Assembly: GCA_963704835.1 (NCBI GenBank)
Contig: CAVPHW010000020.1
Location: 372,001-436,000 of the forward strand
Direction: 5' to 3'
DNA length: 64,000 bases
Source: GCA-2746605 sp963704835
GTDB taxonomy: Bacteria > Bacteroidota > Ignavibacteria > Ignavibacteriales > Melioribacteraceae
The notes beneath the pieces were generated by a model that did not search any database, was not told the origin of the DNA, and saw only the letters and a list, made by a program, of their open reading frames with translations. Made by a program: the position numbers and the translations under genes. Each line of letters starts with the position of its first letter. The stretch's first letter is position 1. Of this stretch, positions 8,881-18,378 are shown one piece after another.

Positions 8881-9945
8881 ATGACTAACCTTTCAAAAAA
8901 AGTTTTATTACTCGTGCTTGTTTTTTCAAGTTTTAACATTGCTCAAAATATTAATGAGAATTTTGATTTTTCCGGAATGAATCAATTTTGGAAAATTACA
9001 TCAATATTAGAAACAAATAGAGAGCCAAGTAATGAAGATTGGCATAGTCTATTTAGCACATCAGGTTATAAAGTTTTAACAAGCGGTGAATTCACGAGGG
9101 AATTTTTTGTACAGAATTTTAAACTTGTATTTATGCCATCACTAAAAAAAGAATTGACAAAAACATTAAAAAGTGGTAGAAACATTCACTTTTTAGAGCA
9201 TTATATTAAAGTTAGGGATAATAAAAAAAAGATAAAGAACCAGCAATTAACACTCCAACGAAATTCCTACAATAGATCTGCTGTAAGTAAAACAATGGAA
9301 TACTTGCCATTTAATACTTCTCAATATCCTCCTGTTGCTTTTGTAATTTTTGAAAGCAATGGCAGAGGTTCTTCTCCAATAGTAGTTGATTTGGCAGCAA
9401 CTTTAGAATGGGATTTTATGGGTTTTCTTTCTCATGAATTTCACCATTGGTATAGAAATAAAAATTTACAATATGATATTTATAAAATTAAACATGAGGA
9501 TAACGATTTAGTAGATGCACTAGCAAAAATTGAAGCTGAAGGGATTGCCGATATGGTCGATAAGAAAGATTGGTTTTCCAAAAGTAGTAACTCAATCTCA
9601 AGTTATGCTAGACAATTTATAAATGAGGTTGGCAGAGCTCCTTACGTAATCAATAATATTGATCAGCTTATTTTACAGATTGTAAAAACACCTAGTTTGG
9701 CAAAATCAAAAGGGAAAGAAATACTTAATTCCTTGCCTCAAAGTGGGCATACTTCCGGTTATTTTATGGCAAGTTTAATTTTAGAGAACATTGGGAAGAA
9801 TGCATTAGTTGAAACAGTTGGTAATCCATTTGATTTTATTCTCTTGTACAATAAAGCGGCTGAGAAAAGTAGAGGAAGGTATCCAGTTTTTTCAGAAGAT
9901 TCAATAAAATATATAAAACAACTGAAAATAAAATATGCGAAGTAA
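8881..9945 (+). CDS. Secreted putative zinc metallopeptidase, DUF5700-like
   Basis: A 354-aa protein with an N-terminal signal peptide (hydrophobic KVLLLVLVFSSF, likely cut near NIAQ). It carries HEFHH at residues 185-189, an HExxH zinc site, and a downstream EAEGIAD in which Glu220 is a plausible third ligand, as in gluzincins. This combination fits the DUF5700-type putative zinc-dependent peptidases. Family assignment is from memory and moderate. The rest of the sequence is helical and unremarkable. It stands alone between the transporter terminator and the convergent hydF, so context gives no substrate. A non-proteolytic, scaffold-like role cannot be excluded. Confidence 0.7.
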   Translation: MTNLSKKVLLLVLVFSSFNIAQNINENFDFSGMNQFWKITSILETNREPSNEDWHSLFSTSGYKVLTSGEFTREFFVQNFKLVFMPSLKKELTKTLKSGRNIHFLEHYIKVRDNKKKIKNQQLTLQRNSYNRSAVSKTMEYLPFNTSQYPPVAFVIFESNGRGSSPIVVDLAATLEWDFMGFLSHEFHHWYRNKNLQYDIYKIKHEDNDLVDALAKIEAEGIADMVDKKDWFSKSSNSISSYARQFINEVGRAPYVINNIDQLILQIVKTPSLAKSKGKEILNSLPQSGHTSGYFMASLILENIGKNALVETVGNPFDFILLYNKAAEKSRGRYPVFSEDSIKYIKQLKIKYAK

Positions 9946-9961
9946 AAGTTATTTTTTAATT

Positions 9962-11203
9962 CTATATTCCTTCCCATAATTTAATAGCATTTGGGAAAGG
10001 TTCTAAAGCGCGTGGAATTGCTCCATGCATATAGGAAATTAAAAGACCGTAATTCACTATTGGCACATTGACATAATCAGCTTGAAAAATTCTGGTGTGC
10101 ATTGTTTTTTTAGTAATCATACAACCACCACAATGAATAATCAATTTATACTCAGAAACATCTTCTGGGAAATCATGCCCACTTTTTATATCAATAATTA
10201 AATCTTTCTTTGTGTATTGTTTAATCCATCTAGGTATTTTTATTCTGCCAATATCATCTTCTTGTTCATGGTGAGTGCAAGCTTCGGAGATTAATATTTT
10301 ATCTCCATTTTCCAATTCGTCAATTCTTTTTATTCCAAGAACAAATTGTTCTAGATCACCTTTATATCTTGCCATCAAAATAGAAAAAGTAGTTAAAGGA
10401 ATATCATTGGGTACATCGGCAGCAACCCTCATAATAGCTTGACTATCCGTAATGACAAGTTTAGGTTTCTCTTTTAAACTGTTTAGTGTTGCTCTAAGTT
10501 CTTTATCTTTTGATACTATTACAATAGCATCTTCATCCAGAATTTCTCTTATTGTTTGAACTTGCGGAAGTATCAGCCTTCCTTTTGGTGCTCCCAAATC
10601 AATTGGAACAACTAAAACAACAATATCTCCTTGGCTTACTAAATCCCCGACTAATGGGGTCTCTTTTTCCTTAGGGATTGTTTTTACCATTATCTCTTTT
10701 AGTTCATAAATATTTTTGTTTTGTACGCATGAAACTTGAACTATAGTTCTATTTTGTTCTCTTAATTGATCAAGCAACAGGTTGCTAACTCCGAGCTCTA
10801 CTTTATTAAGAATGCATATAAACGGAACGTTAATTTTATTGAGATAAGCTAAATATTCTTTCTCTTTTTCACTTAGTTTACTTTGTGCATCAAAGACAAA
10901 AAGAATAAAGTCTGCTGAACTTATTGCTTTTATAGTTTTATTAATTCTTTGTTTACCAAGTTCTCCAACATCATCAATGCCAGCTGTATCAACCAGGACA
11001 ATTGGGCCAAAGGGGAGAAGTTCAATTGCTTTTTTAACTGGATCTGTAGTTGTTCCGGGAACATTGCTTACAATACTAAGTTCTTGATTTGAAATGGCAT
11101 TAATTAACGAAGATTTGCCAACATTTCGGCTACCGATAAATACTACATGCTTTCTTTCGGATTTAGGGGTTGAATTCAATTCTGATACCCAATTCTTTTT
11201 CAA
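9962..11203 (-). CDS. hydF: [FeFe]-hydrogenase maturation GTPase HydF
   Basis: HydF is the scaffold that assembles the 2Fe subcluster of the H-cluster and delivers it to apo-hydrogenase. The N-terminal GTPase domain has a P-loop GSRNVGKSS at residues 24-32 and VDTAG. The C-terminal cluster-binding motif is complete: C309-T-H311, then 46 residues, then C358-G-G-C361, matching the family pattern CxHx(46-53)CxxC. The listed start is a TTG at 11203 that overlaps the end of aspA by 41 bp. A second TTG at 11179 would give MNSTPKSERK, closer to typical HydF N termini. Co-transcription with aspA is very likely. The hydrogenase itself is not in the window. Confidence 0.96.
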   Translation of the reverse strand: MKKNWVSELNSTPKSERKHVVFIGSRNVGKSSLINAISNQELSIVSNVPGTTTDPVKKAIELLPFGPIVLVDTAGIDDVGELGKQRINKTIKAISSADFILFVFDAQSKLSEKEKEYLAYLNKINVPFICILNKVELGVSNLLLDQLREQNRTIVQVSCVQNKNIYELKEIMVKTIPKEKETPLVGDLVSQGDIVVLVVPIDLGAPKGRLILPQVQTIREILDEDAIVIVSKDKELRATLNSLKEKPKLVITDSQAIMRVAADVPNDIPLTTFSILMARYKGDLEQFVLGIKRIDELENGDKILISEACTHHEQEDDIGRIKIPRWIKQYTKKDLIIDIKSGHDFPEDVSEYKLIIHCGGCMITKKTMHTRIFQADYVNVPIVNYGLLISYMHGAIPRALEPFPNAIKLWEGI

Positions 11204-12581
11204 TTATTGTATAGATTTCTTCTGTGGTTATTTGCAGATCTTCCTTAAGTACGGAAAGGAAATCTTTTTCTTCTAAGTTTGATTTATTTATTGCTTCAGC
11301 GATTTTTTCATATCCAAATACAGGAATTAGTGTTGCCGCAATAGCTTTAGATTTAATAAGGTTTTCAGTGCATCTCTTTTTATTTGCTTTAATTCCCGAA
11401 ATGCAGTTGGCTCTGAGATTATTAGAGCAGTCTCTTAATAGTTCTAATGACTTTAAAAATAGGTGAGCAATCATGGGTAAATATTGATTAAGTTCAAGGT
11501 TCCCGGATGAAACTAAATTTGATATCATCATGTCATGTCCTTTAACCAACTCACAAAGTTGAATTGAATTTTCTAAAATTACTGGATTAACTTTCCCCGG
11601 CATAATTGTAGAACCAACCTGTCTTTTAGGTAGTATTATTTCACCAAATCCACCATCTGGACCGGATGACATTAGTCTTAAATCGTTGCAAAACTTTATA
11701 ATTGTTGTTGCTCCAGCTTTTACAATCCCGTGAACTTCAACAAAAACATCCAAATTTTGAGTATTTTCAATTAGATCTTCTGCTTTAGCAATTGGAAGTC
11801 CGCAAATCTCTCTTAATTCTCCAACTACTGATAACACATATTTATTATTCGCAGCAATAGAATTTCCAACTGCTGTTCCACCTAAATTAACTGATCGGAG
11901 TCTCTCCTCAGCATTGTAGAATCTCCATCTATCTCTAGCTATCGCTTGAGCATATGAACCAAATTCCTGACCTAAAGTAATTGGAACCGCATCTTGAAGT
12001 TGAGTTCTGCCCAATTTTAGAATAGAACTAAACTCATTTTCTTTATTCTGAAGTTCTTTTTGTAAGGATGCAAAAGATTCCTGCATTTCTCTTAGAATTT
12101 GAATAGAGGCAATTTTTAATGCTGTTGGGAAAGTATCATTTGTAGATTGGCTTAAATTAACATCATCAAGAGGATGAAGAAACTGATACTCACCAAAATC
12201 TTTCCCCATTTCTCTTAAGGCAGAATTTGCAATAACCTCGTTAATATTCATATTAAGTGAAGTTCCTGCACCACCTTGATATGGATCAACTATAAAATAA
12301 TTAAAAATATTGGGTTGATTTTTTAGTATATATCCGTCGGTTTCATCCAATAATCCATCAATTGCTTTATCGATAAAAGAGTATTTTTCAGCTAAAAGTA
12401 AACCGCATTTGAAATTAGTCTTTGCTGCAGCTTTTTTAACTTGTAGGTAAGCCTTAATAAGATATGGATTACATTTTTCACCGGAATTGGGGAAGTTATT
12501 TACTCCTCTTTGTGAATTAATTCCATAAAGGGCATTATTTTCTAAGCTTAATTCGCCTAAGCTATCTTTTTCGATTCGCAT
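11163..12581 (-). CDS. aspA: Aspartate ammonia-lyase inside the hydrogenase maturase island
   Basis: This 472-aa enzyme of the aspartase/fumarase superfamily converts aspartate to fumarate and ammonia. It shows the superfamily signature GSTIMPGKVNPV and the upstream blocks QGGAGTSLNMN and SQSTNDTFPTALK. The QGGAG and overall pattern fit aspartase better than class II fumarase, but the two are close. It starts at a clean ATG, and its 3' end overlaps hydF. An aspA-type gene beside hydE/F/G is a recurrent arrangement in Bacteroidota as I recall it. A role in supplying ammonia for the azadithiolate bridge is a hypothesis, not something the sequence proves. The N-terminal sequence MRIEKDSLGEL is normal. 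Confidence 0.9.
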   Translation of the reverse strand: MRIEKDSLGELSLENNALYGINSQRGVNNFPNSGEKCNPYLIKAYLQVKKAAAKTNFKCGLLLAEKYSFIDKAIDGLLDETDGYILKNQPNIFNYFIVDPYQGGAGTSLNMNINEVIANSALREMGKDFGEYQFLHPLDDVNLSQSTNDTFPTALKIASIQILREMQESFASLQKELQNKENEFSSILKLGRTQLQDAVPITLGQEFGSYAQAIARDRWRFYNAEERLRSVNLGGTAVGNSIAANNKYVLSVVGELREICGLPIAKAEDLIENTQNLDVFVEVHGIVKAGATTIIKFCNDLRLMSSGPDGGFGEIILPKRQVGSTIMPGKVNPVILENSIQLCELVKGHDMMISNLVSSGNLELNQYLPMIAHLFLKSLELLRDCSNNLRANCISGIKANKKRCTENLIKSKAIAATLIPVFGYEKIAEAINKSNLEEKDFLSVLKEDLQITTEEIYTIIEKELGIRIEFNP

Positions 12582-12808
12582 GAAGTTTGTTCTTCAATTT
12601 ATATTCCAATCAACATAACCAAATTACAAAGGAAATTCATCTAATTACATTAAAGAATTTCCAAAATATTGAACATCATTTCTTAAAATGGAGAAAAAGC
12701 TAAAAATACCGAAGAATTTGATTGGAAAAGATTAAAACTATTTAACGATTGTATTGGAATAATAATTGGTATCCATACTTATATTATTTGTGAAATTGAG
12801 AGGAAATT
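12582..12808. promoter_or_regulatory. Divergent promoter region of the hyd island
   Basis: A 227-bp gap separates aspA-hydF (minus) from hydG-hydE (plus), so it must hold both promoters. It contains a 10-bp inverted pair, TTCCAATCAA at 12604-12613 and TTGATTGGAA at 12718-12727. One copy lies just upstream of the aspA ATG and the other about 80 bp upstream of hydG. This could be a shared operator. No canonical promoter boxes can be assigned with confidence. A good ribosome binding site (GAGAGGA) precedes the GTG start of hydG. Confidence 0.5.
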
Positions 12809-14191
12809 GTGGAATTTATTGATGAAAAATTTATTTACTCACTCCTAGAGGATGAGACTTTACAAAATAAAGATTTGCAAAAGGACATTCTTTTAAAAGC
12901 GAGGGAAAGAAAAGGAATAACCCTGAAAGAAGGTGCATCTTTGTTAAATATAGAAGACAAGGATTTACTTGAAGAATTATTTCAATCGGCAAAAGAAATA
13001 AAGGAGAGCATTTATGGTAACCGATTGGTAATGTTCGCTCCACTTTATCTGACAAATGCATGTGTAAATAATTGTTTATACTGCGCTTTTAGAATGGATA
13101 ATAAAGATATAAGCAGGAACACATTAACACTAGATGAAGTACATGAAGATGCAATTGCGCTAATTAAACAAGGGCACAAAAGGTTGTTGCTCGTTTGTGG
13201 AGAGCACCCGAAAGAATCTAATTTAGATTTTGTTGGGAAAGCTATTGAGACTATTTATAAAATAGACTACAATGGTAACAATATAAGGCGAGTAAATGTT
13301 AATATTGCTCCATTGAGTACGGAAGGCTTTAAAGTTTTACACAGTTTTGAGATTGGGACATATCAGATATTTCAGGAGACTTATCACTACGATACTTATA
13401 AAATCATGCATCCTTCTGGGCCAAAAAGAGATTATGCATTTAGATTGCATGCTCCCGAAAGAGCTTTTGAAGCCGGAATAGATGATTTAGGGATTGGAGC
13501 ATTATATGGGCTAACGGATTATAAATTTGAAACACTTGCAATGATGATGCATGCAAATTATTTGGAAGATACACTTGGAGTTGGACCACACACAATTTCA
13601 ATTCCAAGGTTGGAACCTGCGACAAATGCACCAGCCGCTCTTCAACCGCCAAATGCAGTTGATAATTTATCATTCAAAAAAATTGTCGCAATATTGCGAT
13701 TAGCAGTTCCATATACTGGAATTATTCTATCAACCAGAGAAAAACCAGATTTTAGGAGAGAATTATTTCATGTTGGTGTTTCTCAATTAAGCGCTGGAAG
13801 TAAAACTTCTCCAGGCAGCTACAAAGATGGACCTAAAAAGCAAGAATTAGAACAATTTCAGCTTGGTGATCATAGAAGTTTAGATGAAGTCGTTAAAGAT
13901 GTTACAGACAATGGTTATTTACCAAGTTTTTGTACAGCTTGCTATCGCTCAGGAAGAACCGGTGATAGATTTATGGAATTGGCTAAATCTGGTAATATTG
14001 GTAAAATTTGTAGCCCCAATGCATTAGCAACTTTTAAGGAGTATTTACTCGATTTTGCTTCTGAAGATACCGTTGCGCATGCAGAAAATGCTTTAATTGA
14101 ACAGGTAGAAAAACTTCCTGAAAAAGAAAAAAAAGCTACACAGAAAATGATTAAAAAGTTAGAAGATGGTGAAAGGGACGTTTATTTTTAA
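12809..14191 (+). CDS. hydG: [FeFe]-hydrogenase maturase HydG (tyrosine lyase)
   Basis: HydG is a radical SAM enzyme that cleaves tyrosine and builds the Fe(CO)(CN) synthon for the H-cluster. The radical SAM motif CX3CX2C is at Cys85, Cys89 and Cys92 (ACVNNCLYC). The HydG-specific C-terminal auxiliary cluster motif is exact: C375-x2-C378-x22-C401 (CTACYRSGR ... GKICS). This separates it from ThiH. The 460-aa length is normal. The start is a GTG at 12809, backed by GAGAGGA eight bases upstream. hydE follows after 9 bp, and the two are surely co-transcribed. Confidence 0.97.
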   Translation: MEFIDEKFIYSLLEDETLQNKDLQKDILLKARERKGITLKEGASLLNIEDKDLLEELFQSAKEIKESIYGNRLVMFAPLYLTNACVNNCLYCAFRMDNKDISRNTLTLDEVHEDAIALIKQGHKRLLLVCGEHPKESNLDFVGKAIETIYKIDYNGNNIRRVNVNIAPLSTEGFKVLHSFEIGTYQIFQETYHYDTYKIMHPSGPKRDYAFRLHAPERAFEAGIDDLGIGALYGLTDYKFETLAMMMHANYLEDTLGVGPHTISIPRLEPATNAPAALQPPNAVDNLSFKKIVAILRLAVPYTGIILSTREKPDFRRELFHVGVSQLSAGSKTSPGSYKDGPKKQELEQFQLGDHRSLDEVVKDVTDNGYLPSFCTACYRSGRTGDRFMELAKSGNIGKICSPNALATFKEYLLDFASEDTVAHAENALIEQVEKLPEKEKKATQKMIKKLEDGERDVYF

Positions 14192-14200
14192 TTAACTATT

Positions 14201-15229
14201 ATGCTGATTGAAAAAATACTGAACAAAGAAAATCTTCAAAAAGAAGATCTAATAAATTTACTTTCTATTTCTGATGAATTGGAAATGGATTCGCTTTTTA
14301 AAAAAGCGAATGAGGTAAAAATTAAATTTTTTTACAATAAAATACATTTGCGTGGCATTATAGAATTCTCAAACTATTGCAGACAAGACTGTTACTATTG
14401 TGGATTACGACTAGAAAATAGTGAAGTTAACAGATATAGAATGAATCTTGATGAAATTATGAAATCTGCTTCAATGATTTACAAAGCAGGGATTCGTACT
14501 ATTGTTCTTCAATCTGGAGAAGATCTTTACTATGATGCAGGTAAGATTGCAGAAATAATCAAATCCATAAAAAGTGAATTTGATATTGCCATAACACTTT
14601 CATTAGGTGAGCGAACATTTGAAGAATATAAACATTGGAAAGAAGCTGGTGCGGATAGATATTTATTGAAGCTTGAAACTGCAAATCCAAAAATTTACTA
14701 TGAGATTCACCCGTATCAAAATTATGAAGATAGATTGGCACATATAGAGTATCTTAAATCAATTGGTTTTCAGGTTGGAAGTGGTAATATTATTGGTTTA
14801 CCAAACCAAACTATTGAAGATATTGCTGATGATATAATCTTTTGCGGAAATCAAAATGTTGATATGGCTTCATTTAGTCCATTTATATCTGGGGAGAATA
14901 CTCCCTTTAGTAATATTGAAAACTGCTCAATAGACTTGGCTCTTAAGACAATGGCAGTTGCAAGGATATATTTAAAGAATGTTCATATTCCTGCAACTAC
15001 TGCTCTATCAACTTTACATCCAGATGGAAGAAAAAGGGGATTACTAGCCGGAGCAAATGTAATAATGCCAACCTACACACCAAATAATTTTAGATTCAAC
15101 TATTTGATTTACAATAACAAACCTGGCGGAAGTGAAAATCCAGAAATTAAATTAGATAAATTAAATAGTTTATTCACTGAGTTAGGTTTAGTATCATCAT
15201 ATTCAAAAGGTCACTCCTTAAAAATCTAA
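14201..15229 (+). CDS. hydE: [FeFe]-hydrogenase maturase HydE
   Basis: HydE is a radical SAM enzyme that acts on the HydG product while building the di-iron subcluster. The CX3CX2C motif is at Cys60, Cys64 and Cys67 (NYCRQDCYYCG), followed by a BioB-like barrel with GSGNIIGLPNQT and PATTALSTLHPDGR. The 342-aa length fits HydE. BioB would need its own cluster cysteines and biotin-operon context, neither of which is present. With HydG upstream and HydF in the divergent operon, the complete maturase set HydEFG is encoded within 5.3 kb. Confidence 0.95.
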   Translation: MLIEKILNKENLQKEDLINLLSISDELEMDSLFKKANEVKIKFFYNKIHLRGIIEFSNYCRQDCYYCGLRLENSEVNRYRMNLDEIMKSASMIYKAGIRTIVLQSGEDLYYDAGKIAEIIKSIKSEFDIAITLSLGERTFEEYKHWKEAGADRYLLKLETANPKIYYEIHPYQNYEDRLAHIEYLKSIGFQVGSGNIIGLPNQTIEDIADDIIFCGNQNVDMASFSPFISGENTPFSNIENCSIDLALKTMAVARIYLKNVHIPATTALSTLHPDGRKRGLLAGANVIMPTYTPNNFRFNYLIYNNKPGGSENPEIKLDKLNSLFTELGLVSSYSKGHSLKI

Positions 15230-15360
15230 TAATTATAAGAACATCCCATCAACCTATATTTTATAAAATAATAAAACTTCAATAAAATAAGATACTTCTC
15301 CAAGGAAAGTAAAAATTATTTAGATTTATGGTTTACTTTAACCTAATTAGAGGATTTATA

Positions 15361-16665
15361 ATGAAACAAGGTCACCCAAAAGGATTAGCTATTTTATTCT
15401 TTACAGAAATGTGGGAAAGATTTAGTTTTTACGGAATGAGAGCTATTCTTGTATTATTTCTAACCAAAGAGACACTTGGCGATAATCCAGGTTTAGGCTG
15501 GACAAGCTCTGAAGCATTAGGGCTTTATGGATGGTATACGATGATGGTTTACTTTATGGGAATTCCTGGTGGAATAATTGCTGATAAATTTCTTGGTCAA
15601 AAGAAAACCGTTTTTCTAGGTGGAATGCTGATCGCAGCCGGTCAGTTGACCTTAATCCTAGATAATATGGTTGCCTTTTATTCAGGACTAGCCTTAATAG
15701 TGACTGGCGTCGGTTTATTAAAACCAAATATCTCTACCATGGTAGGTGGTTTATATAAAAAAGGCGATCCAAGAAGAGATGCCGGGTTTACAATATTTTA
15801 TATTGGTATTAATATTGGAGCCGCTGTTGCGCCACTATTAGTTGGCTATATTGGCGAAGTATATGGCTGGCATTATGGTTTTGGATTAGCTGGAATTGGA
15901 ATGCTTTTGGGTCAAGGTGTTTACATTTGGGGTCAGAAATTTCTAAAAGAAGTTGGCAATTATGTTCCAGCACCCAAAATTGAGGGAACAAAAACGAATA
16001 AACCACTTACTAAGATTGAAAAAGATAGAATTGTTGTACTATTAATATCATTTGTGATAGTTATGATATTTTGGGCAGCATACGAACAAGCTGGTGGATT
16101 AATGAATTTATACACTTTTGAAAAAATTGACAGAACTGTATTTGGATTTGAAATTCCTGCAAGTCTATTTCAATCTGTTCCAGCTTTTTTTGTAATTATA
16201 TTCGGAACAATTGTAGCCACATTTTGGATGAAAAGGCAATTAAAGGGGAAGGAATCTTCAGCATTGTTCAAAATGGCTGTAGGTATGATGATAATGGGAT
16301 CTGGATTTTTAATGATGTCCGGTGCTGCTCTTGAATCTATAAATGGAACTAAAGCCATGTTAATTTGGCTAATTGCATCTTACTTATTACAAGTTATTGG
16401 TGAACTTTCAATTTCACCGGTTGTTTTATCATTTATTACAAAACTTGCTCCTATAAAATATGCTTCAATTATGATGGGATTGTATTTTGCTGCAACTGGG
16501 TTGGGGAATAAACTTGCTGGTTTGGTAGGGGAATTTGCTCAAAGTGCCGGTGAATTAGAAGTATTTACAGGAATTGCAATTTTCTGTTCAGCTTTTGGAT
16601 TATTAATTTTAGTTTTCTATAAAAAACTTAAAAACCTATCTCATGGTGCAGAAGATTTAGAATAA
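15361..16665 (+). CDS. POT/PTR-family proton-coupled peptide transporter
   Basis: A polytopic inner-membrane protein of 434 aa with about 12-14 hydrophobic segments. It takes up di- and tripeptides with protons. The N-terminal ExxER-type motif is clear (TEMWERFSFYGMRAIL), and the GLYGWYTMMVYFMGIPGG segment and KPNISTMVGGLY loop are typical of the POT family. I chose the ATG at 15361 (MKQGHPKG), which has AGAGG about 7 bases upstream. An in-frame ATG at 15328 would add 11 atypical residues. It is a single gene, ended by the hairpin shared with the convergent MFS gene. Confidence 0.93.
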   Translation: MKQGHPKGLAILFFTEMWERFSFYGMRAILVLFLTKETLGDNPGLGWTSSEALGLYGWYTMMVYFMGIPGGIIADKFLGQKKTVFLGGMLIAAGQLTLILDNMVAFYSGLALIVTGVGLLKPNISTMVGGLYKKGDPRRDAGFTIFYIGINIGAAVAPLLVGYIGEVYGWHYGFGLAGIGMLLGQGVYIWGQKFLKEVGNYVPAPKIEGTKTNKPLTKIEKDRIVVLLISFVIVMIFWAAYEQAGGLMNLYTFEKIDRTVFGFEIPASLFQSVPAFFVIIFGTIVATFWMKRQLKGKESSALFKMAVGMMIMGSGFLMMSGAALESINGTKAMLIWLIASYLLQVIGELSISPVVLSFITKLAPIKYASIMMGLYFAATGLGNKLAGLVGEFAQSAGELEVFTGIAIFCSAFGLLILVFYKKLKNLSHGAEDLE

Positions 16666-16693
16666 AAATATTTTTATTCCTATCTTATAAATT

Positions 16694-16725
16694 TTGTAAG
16701 GGCAAGAAATTACTTGTCCTTACAA
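16694..16725. terminator. Bidirectional terminator hairpin between convergent transporter genes
   Basis: A 13-bp stem, TTGTAAGGGCAAG paired with CTTGTCCTTACAA (one G-T pair), has the 6-base loop AAATTA. It sits between the stop codons of the POT gene (16665) and the minus-strand MFS gene (16732) and can serve both. Confidence 0.75.
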
Positions 16726-16731
16726 TAAATC

Positions 16732-18237
16732 TCATTCATCAACGTCATCTACAAAAAGCACTAAAACCCCGGCAATTATCATTGAAACACCTCCAAGTAA
16801 TAAAGCATAAATCGCTTCATTGCCAAAAATATTCTTCACAAAAAATCCCAAAATCGCAGCAGCTGTAATCTGAGGAATAACAATAAAGAAATTAAAAATC
16901 CCCATGTATACACCCATTTTTTTTGCAGGAAGAGAACCAGTTAGAATAGCATATGGCATAGCTAAAATTGAGGCCCAAGCTAATCCAATTCCTAATTCAG
17001 AGATTAGAAGAAGATATGGGTCTTTTATTATAAAAAAAGAAGCTAGGCTCAATCCACCTATTACAAGACTAATTAGATGCACAATTTTTCTTGAAGTTTT
17101 TCCCGCAAACCACATAATTGCAAAAGCCATAATTGCTGCAAAACCATTGTACACAGCCATTAAAACACCAACCCAATCTGCTCCTTCATTATAAGCTGCT
17201 GAAGTTGTATCAATTGCTCCATATATATGTCTGGTTACAGCTGGAGTGGTGTAAATCCACATGGCAAACAAAGCGAACCAAGAAAAAAACTGTACATAGG
17301 AAAGTTGCTTCATTGTTTTGGGCATGTTATACAAATCATTAACAATTGAGAGTAGCCCGGATTTTGAATTATTTTTAGAAAGGATGCCAGAAATTAATTG
17401 CAGAAGACCAAAACTTATTATTCCACTAAATAAAACAATTAATCCTAAATCGATGTAAATGAAATTGTAAAACAAAATTAAAAGTATCGTTCCCAATATA
17501 ATCCAGTTAAAACCGTTCTTAAATAATTTTGAATGATTTATTGAGTAAGAAGTGTTTTGCAGAGAATTATAATCTTGGATGTTTTCTTTTTCTTCAGAAT
17601 ATTTTTGTAATTGTTCCGGGGAATACTCTTTGGATTTAAGTACAGTCCATAAAACGGCAAAAAAGAAAACTGCGCCTCCAACATAAAATGAATATTTAAC
17701 TGAGTCTGGAATTTCGCCTTCAGGAGCTATATTTAATATTCCAAACCAATTTGTTAAAATATATGGAAGGGCTGAAGCAACAATTGCTCCAATTCCAATA
17801 AAGAAGCTTTGCATTGAAAAACCAGTAGTTCTTTGTTCCGAGGGAAGCATATCACCAACAAATGCTCTGAAAGGTTCCATTGAAACATTTATGGATGCAT
17901 CCATAATCCATAGCATTCCTGCTGCAAACCAGAGATAAGGTGAATTTGGCATAATTATAATTGCCAGGGAAGCTAGAATTGCGCCAACTAAAAAATATGG
18001 ACGTCTTCTGCCGAGTCTTGTCCATGTATTATCACTCATATGCCCAATTATAGGTTGAACTATTAATCCAGTAATTGGAGCAGCTAGCCATAGAATTGGT
18101 ATCTCATCAATATTTGCTCCTAAGGTTTCAAAAATCCTACTAACATTTGCATTTTGTAAAGCAAAGCCAAACTGGATTCCCAAAAATCCAAAACTCATAT
18201 TCCATATTTGCCAAAAACTTAATTTAGGTTTTTTCAA
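16732..18237 (-). CDS. Sugar-type MFS transporter (SLC45/GPH-like)
   Basis: An intact 501-aa MFS permease with about 12 membrane helices and a longer central cytoplasmic loop (residues about 210-240). The cytoplasmic signature RLGRRRPYFLVGAI and the pattern MSFGFLGIQFGFALQNANVSRIF resemble disaccharide/maltose symporters. It is a paralogue of the frameshifted transporter at 7.5-8.8 kb and supplied the reference for that break. No catabolic gene adjoins it, so the substrate is open, with a sugar the best guess. It diverges from the polyprenyl synthase gene across about 140 bp. Confidence 0.85.
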   Translation of the reverse strand: MKKPKLSFWQIWNMSFGFLGIQFGFALQNANVSRIFETLGANIDEIPILWLAAPITGLIVQPIIGHMSDNTWTRLGRRRPYFLVGAILASLAIIIMPNSPYLWFAAGMLWIMDASINVSMEPFRAFVGDMLPSEQRTTGFSMQSFFIGIGAIVASALPYILTNWFGILNIAPEGEIPDSVKYSFYVGGAVFFFAVLWTVLKSKEYSPEQLQKYSEEKENIQDYNSLQNTSYSINHSKLFKNGFNWIILGTILLILFYNFIYIDLGLIVLFSGIISFGLLQLISGILSKNNSKSGLLSIVNDLYNMPKTMKQLSYVQFFSWFALFAMWIYTTPAVTRHIYGAIDTTSAAYNEGADWVGVLMAVYNGFAAIMAFAIMWFAGKTSRKIVHLISLVIGGLSLASFFIIKDPYLLLISELGIGLAWASILAMPYAILTGSLPAKKMGVYMGIFNFFIVIPQITAAAILGFFVKNIFGNEAIYALLLGGVSMIIAGVLVLFVDDVDE

Positions 18238-18378
18238 GTTTCACCTGTTAGTTTAGATATTTTAATGAGTTGTAAAATAATCAAAAAATATTGTCTGAAA
18301 AAATTGCGAACTAAAGTAAATTAGAATAAATATTTATATATTATATTTTAAGAATAAACTAACATAAAAACCAGAATT

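Noticed and set aside
12809..15229. Radical SAM genes as thiamine (ThiH) or biotin (BioB) enzymes.
   Set aside because: The exact HydG C-terminal cysteine motif and the adjoining hydF fix them as hydrogenase maturases; no thiamine or biotin genes are nearby.
16904..17342. Plus-strand ORFs opposite the intact MFS gene.
   Set aside because: Low-complexity shadow translations of the transporter's antisense strand, without starts that fit a gene.
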